From: Diphasiastrum complanatum
Lineage: Eukaryota > Streptophyta > Lycopodiopsida > Lycopodiales > Lycopodiaceae
Assembly (NCBI GenBank): GCA_029204225.1
Contig: CM055100.1
Coordinates: 65,558,812 to 65,622,811, forward strand
Reading direction: 5' to 3'
Length of the DNA stretch: 64,000 nt
A program made the position numbers and the translations under genes. The notes beneath the pieces are model-generated. The model worked only from the letters and a program-made list of their open reading frames with translations. It ran no database searches and was not told where the DNA came from. Shown here piece by piece: positions 34,903 through 43,900 of the stretch; positions within the stretch are counted from its first letter, which is position 1; each line of letters starts with the position of its first letter.

Positions 34903-37900
34903 GGAAAAATAGCTTATGGCTGAAATTTTTTTAGGGGATCAATGGTCAAACCAGTGTTTTGCCTCTCAGAAGTGCAGTAGATGGGGCACAAACAAATCTT
35001 ATTTTCAATAGCTATTTGGTTGTTATTTGCTCTGGTTTTCAATAAATGCTTAGGGGGTTTGGGGGGCAACGCCCCACAAGGGCAGGGTCCGGGGGCTGCC
35101 GGTAGACCCCGGCCCCGACGGTAAGGCCTCTTCATGACTTGGCTTTCCAACTCCCTGAGCAAATCACACTTACTGGGACCATCTGTGATCGTAACAGACA
35201 GGCTAGAGGTTAGTTTTGAATTTTTATCCTTGATAGAACCCAACATGGATTAATGCACCTGAACTGGACCATCCTGCACTCGAAACGATCGACAGACTAC
35301 ACAGTAATTATGCTCTTAATTAGAGCTTTCATCTGATACCCATATTGCCCATAAAAAAACCAAAAAAAAAAATATATAAAAAAAAAGTTTCTATATTTTT
35401 TTTTAAAATTTCAGAAACGCGTTTCTGAACCGCGTTTCTGAACGCGATTCTGAAACGCGTTTCAGAAACGCAGTGCATCTATGGTCCTATGCAAACCATT
35501 TTCCTGTTGCTTTAAGGTGTGACCCTTCAATTTTATGGTTTTAAAGGTCGTGTTGGAAGCCAATAGAAAAAGTGTTAGATGCCTATGGAAGATCACTAAA
35601 AACCATGCTGACACATCAATCTGGCTAATGTATAACGACTTAGAAATGATTCGTAAGAGTTTCCAAGTTTTGGCTGTCCAGTATTTCATGCTGAGAAAGG
35701 TTAATGATTCATCTAGAAGCACCAACTACAAATGAAAATGAACTTTTTTTTTAATTTCCCTGTGGAAAATAACTTGAAACTTTGAGATTTATTTACACTG
35801 CATGTGTGTTTGATGCATTTTGGCAATTGGTAAGGAACTCTTGTTGGCTCCTTCAATATATCAAATCAACATAAACGTTGCGGATGGTGCTAAGTTGTTA
35901 AGTTGACATACCTAGGCATTCCAGCAACCCTTTTTCTATAAGAATATGTAGAGTGTTCTTTCACTTACAGAAAATCAACTGAAGCGAGCAATTTTGGAAC
36001 ATTCATGATTATCTAGTTATTTTTAGTGATTCTTTTTCTATGAGCTCAAAATTACTAAATCAATCAACCACCCAATGAAAGTCTTCAACTCCTATTCTGA
36101 CTAGTTTAGAAATGTCTAAAAGGCTGAAATTACCAAAATAAGGGAAATGGGTTTCAATATATCCTCCAAAAGTGCTGTGACCCCTTTTTTAAGTCTAATA
36201 AAGAATTCATGGACTTGGTATTTAGACTCAACAATAGTCAAGTTGCGCCAAAATAGCTATCATCTCAAATTTAAAAATGTGTGCATCGATGGTCTGTATA
36301 ACGCTTACCAATTGAAAAACATTTTTCTCAATGCATGATACCCGTTCCTAACATTTTTGGATAGGAACGCATACTGTACCATTTCTAAGGAATGGACGTT
36401 CTGTTCTTAGGAATGGGATTTTTTTGGGTAAAGTTGCATTGCTATTTAGGAACGGAACTATAGCTATTACTAACTGAGCTGTTCGTAAACAGGAACGATT
36501 CCATAGCAGAGAAACAAAGGAAAAAAAAAAGCCTTTTACACCTGATTTTATGAACTCTTTTTTCATGTTGATACAGTTTGCTCAAAACTTAAGATCTGTT
36601 TGTTTTTTTCGGATTTTGTTTGAAAATGGCGTAATGTTTTGAAAGCTTGCTTTATGTTTTGTGTCCCCATTATCTTGGGCGTATCAAAGCATGGTTACAT
36701 GATGTCATGTACCAGTTTATACTTTTAAAAGCTGGGGTTGTTCTAATATGCCTATTTACTATGACTTACGCAGGTTCGAGAGCCGGTTTCTAAGTTTCTA
36801 AGTTTCTAATCTTGTTCCCATTCCTAACAGTTCCCAAGTTCATGCGTAATAAGGTTTCTATTCCTGTTCCTATTGAAACCCAATTTCATGCGTTCATGTA
36901 TAAAATTTAAAGGGTTTCTATTCGTGTTGCTGTTCTTGTTGAACCTAAGGTTCTAGGACTTCGTGTTTTTGTTCCCAAGTTCCTAGGGCTTAATGTTCCT
37001 GTTCCGAAGTTTCTGTTCGTGTTCCTAAGTTCTGTTTCTGTTCTTGTTCATGTACCTAAGTTTCTAGAGCTTCCTGTTCCTATTCCTAAGCAAGTTTCTA
37101 TGGTTGTTCCTTTTCCTCTTCCTATTCCTATGTTCCGTTCCTATTCTTGTTCCTATTCGTATTCTGAAGAACATTTTCAACTAAGGAACATGAGTCTCGG
37201 ATTACGAATAGGAACAAGAACATAAATCCATTTTTTATGAGCAAAAACTTTTTTAAGAACCTCAAAAACAATGATCTAACATTTTTCTAAACAAGTTTGC
37301 CCACACCAGAGTTATTTTTAAAAAAATAGGGTTTTTATTTTATTTATTTTATTTTTATGTTATCTATTTATTTTTAGGAATGGTTCCTAAGGTACCGGTG
37401 TAGAACCATTCCTAGGCATGATTCTGCACCGTTCTTGGGAACTATTCCTCAATGTAGTCTATAAAAGACAATCCTTGTGTAAAGTAAATATTATGTATGT
37501 GTCACTCAAGTTCAGTGGTGCTTCTTGCCGCACATCATAGCTGCATCGTTCTAGTTTAGAAGGATTCCCCTAGTCTTGGTATTCATCAAGTTCCATGCAG
37601 TGCATATAAGGATTCACTCAGTCCGGGGATTCACTAAGCCCCATGCAATATTGTAGTAGCATAGCGTAGAGAATTCACTTAGTCCTAAAATTAGTAGAAA
37701 TGACATAGCTCAATGTCAAAACTCGATAGCAACTTCAAACAACATCATTGGGCCAGACTGCTAGCCTGTCACTGGGGCCAGATCGCGAACCTGAACCGGA
37801 ACAAGTATGACATTTAACAATAGTAGGAAGATCGTTTATAACAACATAAAGAGCACAAGCCTACTCCTACATTAGTGGGTGTATATGCAAAAACATCGAG

Positions 37901-40900
37901 GATTCCTATGTTGCCTCATCAATAGGTCCACCATTTCATTGAAAATGGTGTTGAGCCTGAAAAATACATTCAAGTGACTCGATAAGAAAAGAAGTTGAAG
38001 TAACAAAAATATTATAAAGGGATGAAGGTATATTTAGGAGAGCAAGAGAATAGCCATTTGCCAACACAAAAGTTGAGATGCCTGTGAGGCAGTTGACAAC
38101 CGTTGTATCTATTAACTACATTTAGCAAAACACAGATGGTGATCCCAATGTTGACTAGAAGGTGAGACAAAGTTACACAGAATCTTTGAGATGAAGATTT
38201 GTAACTTCAAGTCAATCATCATTACAGGACTGACGATCATCATTTGTAACTTCAAATCGATCATCATTACAGTACCTATTTAAGACTTGAATATTCAAAA
38301 TACCCATGAGTTTGGTCCAATAGATTTTCAATATAAGAAGCAAGTTTTGAGCTAAAAACGAGGATATCATCAAGATAGATGATGACATAGACACCAAGCG
38401 AGGGTTTCAATCAGTTCATAAATGCTGGAAAAAGTTTGGAAAGCGGACTTGGGTTCATCTGTATGATGTATACGTATCTGATGATACCTTGAACCAATGT
38501 TTCATCGAAACATGTTTTGAACAAAGAAATGTGTTTGAAATGCCCTTTTCGAAACGGGCCCGTTTCGAAATGCGTTTCTTACGTTCGAAACGCTTGTTAA
38601 AAAAATACAAATTTTTTTGGAGACGGTGCCCTTAAATCTCATTTAGGGTTGTCCCACACTTTGCCAGAGTCATTTCCTTATCATTTGAGTCACTTTGGAA
38701 AAAGCGAAAAAATGCGACACTGATTTTACATGAGATTTCTGTCAGGCAAAAAATGCGAAAAAGAGACACTGCATTTTCTCAACAGAATTCCTGACAGGCG
38801 AAAAAGGCGACATTGTCGTAAACTCTGTGTAATTTTGCAGACTGTGTAAAGACACGGGAAAATCCGCAGAACTGGATAAACAATGGATGAAGATTAAAAC
38901 CGATTAGTCGATTGGTAAGAAGGAGAATAATCCAACACTCCCCCTTAATCTGAATCCTTGAATGCCTTGACCTTCAAACTTAGTTCTACACAGAATCTTC
39001 TGTGTGACTCCAAACTTACTGCTTTAGTAAAAACATCTGCTGTCATATCTTGCGTTCTACAGTACTGCAATCTGACCTCCTCGTTGAGAACTTTGCTTCT
39101 GACAAAATGATACTTCAGTTCAATGTGCTTACTCCTGGAATGAAATCTAGGGTTGGCTGATAAAGCGATGGCACTTTGATTATCACAAACTAATGTCGTC
39201 GGAGCATATTGATTCAGACCGATATCTGAGAGTAAGTTTCTCAACCAAATTGCTTCCTTTGTAGCTTGAGAGGCTGCGATATACTCTGATTTAGTGGAAG
39301 ATAGAGCTATCGAAAATTGCTTGCGACTGTTCCAGGAAACTGGACCATTGTTGAGGAAGAATGTAAATCCGGAAGTAGATTTACGAGTGTCTACATCTCC
39401 TGCCCAACTTGCATCTGTGTAACCACTGAGTAAATTGAGTTTGTCATTGCCAACTGCTCCATAACAAATGCAAAAGTCCACAGTAGCTCGAAGATATCTC
39501 ATGACTCTGATAAGAGCCTTCCAATGTGTTATACCAGGGTTAGTCATAAATTGACTGAGAGAGTTGACTGCAAAAGCTATGTCTGGCTTGATAGGTGTAG
39601 CTGATGAAAACACACTTGATACTCTGAAAGTCGAGCTTCTTTCTGAGATCACGAGGAATCTGCGCAAAAGCAGTACATCCAAAAACTCGTAAGTTTGATA
39701 AAGGTTTGGTACCTGTCCAAACTTCGAATTGTGTGAATGGTCTGAGAGGCCTTTAGTAGAACATCTGTTCAGAATATAGGTTGCTGTTGAAACAACTTTA
39801 GTAATGCTTTATTGACTAGAACAGAGGTTTTCAAGGCTTGACTAGACTCAGAATAACGGTGTGCCAATCTATGCAAGTAACCCTGCCTCTTGCCGAGTGC
39901 AAGGATCTTATTACTACTATCAATAATTCTGCATTGATCAGATTCAAATTCTACCTTATGACCTAAGTCTGTAATTCTACTCACTGATAACAGATTTGTA
40001 GAGAGTTTAGGAACATATAAGACCTTTGATAGTAAATTGAATTGATCATGCTGGAACTGCAATCTTACAGTACCTTCACCTTCAATAGTGTGAGTACTAT
40101 TGTCACCAAGATGAACAAATTTCTTCATGCTGTAAGGAGTGTAGGAGTTGAAGATCTCACGTTGATTGGTCATATGTTGAGTTGCTCCAGAATCCAGAAA
40201 CCATGAATCATCCAAAAATGCGTTTTGATCTTTGACCATGAATGCGCATTCGTCCACTTCGATTTGGGGAGATGATGATATTGTGTTTGCTTGTTGATCA
40301 GGTTGCTTGGCTGCGTTCTTCGCTTGGGGAATTTAGCAATCCTTGATCTCATGGTTATTGTGCTTGCAATACCTGCAAAAAAACTTCTTCTTGATTGTGG
40401 ATTCGATGATTGTTCTTGGCCTTGAGTCGGCTTCTGATTCGTTGTAGCCTTCTTGGAGCTTTTCTGGAGTGTCTTGACTTCTTCGATTACATTAAGCTCA
40501 GTAGTAAGCTAGATAGGATCAATCATGGCATTATGTATAGCAACCTTAGATTTATCCCAGGCAGCAGCAGTGGAAAATGGTAGCTTTTGAGGCACCACAA
40601 TTTAAGCACAACCAAAGAGATGGATCACTGCAAGTTGATTCTTTTGGTTGGCACCATGAAGAGACAGTTTGATGTGTCGCCATATGAACGAACCAATTCA
40701 GTAACCTGATGCCGTTGGAAGAACCTGATTACGCTATTATATTGAAAGGAATAATGAGAGTCTTCAACTCCCATTTAAACTAGTTCAGGAAAGCCAAAGA
40801 AGCTAAAATTACCAAAATAAGGAAGGCAGGAAATTTATTCCCTTCAATAGTTGTGCGCCTCTTTCAAAGTCTAGTAAAGAAATTATGCTACTAACTTGGT

Positions 40901-43900
40901 AATTAAGGCCCAATGATAGTGAAATGGCAGTGGGCACCAAAATAGTTTCAAGTCTCAATGTCTGGACATGTATGTAATATGTATGGATTGTGTGCCCATG
41001 ACAACCATTCTAGCTCTTACAGTTTCAGAAGTAATGCGTGTTTCAAATTAGTGAACCTGCATGTCTGTGAAGAACATAAAGATTTACTGACTGGCAAGGA
41101 AGAAAGGAGACATTGAGAACAACAACAACAAGGTCTAATTTCTCTAATGATCTTGAGAGAGTTAATGAAGTTGCATACAATTATGGACAAGGTCAATTGA
41201 GCATAGAGCATCATGTAAACAAAAGCAGACAACAAATAGTGATCATATAGCATTCATCTTCAAAGGTCAGAGTAATATGCCATTATATAGGCCCTGTAAC
41301 AAAGGAATTGCTTTATGAGTTCTTACAAAGAACATATGGACGTAGAATTCTTGCAAGTTACTCCTAACCTTAAATTCTGAAATGCAATTTGGAATGCGTT
41401 CTGGAATGGGTACTGCAATTATGTTTTGGATTAAGCTTGCTTCGGTATGTGTTCCGGAACGGGCACTGCAATTATGCTTTGGATTAAGCTTGCTTACAGT
41501 AATTGTATTTTTCGTATGGTGTTAAAGAGCACAGTGTTGAAAGTATAGTACTAAGGACCATAAATGGATCTTTGAAAGCTCCACAAGGTTGATTTTGTGT
41601 TTAATTAACAATCTATCAGATACTAGTCAACCAGAAACAAGATCTAGTTTAGCATCTTGATAGAAAGCAAGTAGAGACAATCAAAGCATTGATCATAAAC
41701 TGAAATTCGACTTCACACGTGTGCACTGTGAAAATGAGGCTGTTGTACGGCCTGTAGACAGAGGTTAATGTGTGCCAAAGCTGAGTTTCATTGGAATCAA
41801 TCACTATCATCATACAATGAGAGAAAATCCGAGTTTTTCCATGAGGCTCCAAAAAGTTGCTATCTCCTCACTATGGAGAATGGAAATACGTAGTAAAAGA
41901 CACTTTCTTTGCAAAGTTAGGTGAAAATCCAGCATGTAATAAGGAAGTAGACTCAACTTTCTTGCCCTAAAGTGAAAACCCTAGCCTAGATCCAAGAGTT
42001 ATGCTTGGTAGGTGCATGGTAGGTACAAATCTCATCATAAATCAAGGTCTAGATCTTACAAAGTAGGAATCATTACCAAATGGACACAACCACTCCTCTT
42101 GACACGTGGTAACCTACATTAGGTGTGGATTGACAAGTGGCACCATTCAGGTGACTAACAAAAAATATTGACACAAAATATACAATATTCTACATGGCTA
42201 GATTTGCCAATGTAGGCAATTTTTCACACTCCTCCTCAAGTCTAGCCTTGGAAACAACAATACCTTTATCAATCACTTCAATTGAAGATCTAAGCTTAAC
42301 AAATGAATCTTTAGGTAAAGATTTAGTAAACAAATCAGCCAGGGAGGCCGAGTGCAAGCTCCTTTGCACACATAGATTCCATGGCTTTGAAGTTGAGGTG
42401 GCCCAACCTTTTGTGCCATAGTTCCACCTTTGCCAAGTTAACAATCTCCACTGCAATATTAGCTTCAAGCTTAAACAATCTACCTTGCTTAAAGCCTTTG
42501 GCTATACATTCATCATTTCTAAGGATGGAACAAACTCCATGCTTAAATTGTACATCAAGGCCATTATCTATTGATTGGCTAACACTAAGCAGATTCTTAG
42601 TTAACTTAGGAACATAAAGAACATTCTCAAGATTCATCCTTTTGGATGATACAACATAAAATCGAATGGTTCCTATTCCACTTATCTTACATTCTTGACT
42701 ACTTGCAGTAGAGATTGATCTATGTACATCATTGTAAGAAAGTAAAGTTGAAAAAATGTCCTTTTGATATGTCATGTGGGAACTAGCCCCACTATCAATC
42801 CACCAAGAATCATTGGTATTGCTCTTGGACGATGGAGGTTTGTTGGAAACCATCAAAGATGACTCTTCTTCATCCTCCTCCTCCTAATGTGCAATGTTGC
42901 TTTGTTTGCTCTATTGTGCCTTCTTCTTCTTGAGACATTCTGATGCAAAACGTCCTTTCTTTCCACAGAAAAAACATTTGAACTTGGACTTGTCCTTGAT
43001 TTTGCCCTTTGAGCTTGAAGCATCCTCCTCCTCCTTGGTCTCCTTGAAGTGCTTCTTCTTGCCATTGGTCTTCTTCTTGCCTTTGAATGAGAAATTTGCT
43101 TTCTCATCACCATCTTGTAGAGACATAGAATTCATTCTTGCATCGGTGTGCATCATCCTACACTCTTCAGCCACTAATACACTATGAAGTTAAAGTGTCT
43201 TGGATTGCAAAGCTTTGGACCAAATTAGAAAAGCCACTCCCTAGACCATTAAGGGCAATCTGAACAAGCTCTCCATCTTGAATCTTCTCTCCAATGGAAG
43301 CTAACTCCCTACTGAGAGACTTGATTCTGAGCACATAATCCTGTGCACTCTTATCACTCCTCTTCATGCTTTGCAGAATCTGATTCCTAAGCATGAGAAC
43401 CCTTGAAGTGTTACTAGACTCATGGATTGATTTTAAAGATTCCCAAGCCTCTTTAGCACTTTCACATGAAGATATTTCCCTTAGAAGATCATTGCTCACA
43501 TTCCTTTTTGCACAATGAAGTCCTAGCCTAGATCTCTTCTTGTAACTCATTAATTCCTGTGCACCTAGAGGTTCATCTTCATCATCAATTAGAAACTCAT
43601 AAAGATCCTGGAGCACCATGAGTGACTCCATCCTCACTTTCCAAATAGCATAGTTGGTAGAATTTAACCTCTCACTAGCTTCTAGAAAGTATGCTCCAGC
43701 TGATCCCATCTTACTAGTGAAATTCTACACACACTTGATTGAACTTGAAACTCACAAAGGTTTCTAATTGGCAGTGTTTCACTCAAATGTTGACTTACAA
43801 TTCTATCACTCCTCAGAAAGCTGGAATGAAGATGAGATGATGTGAAAACTACTCTCAAGCAAATCTTGCCAATCTTGGTTATTTTTGGACAATAGAATGA

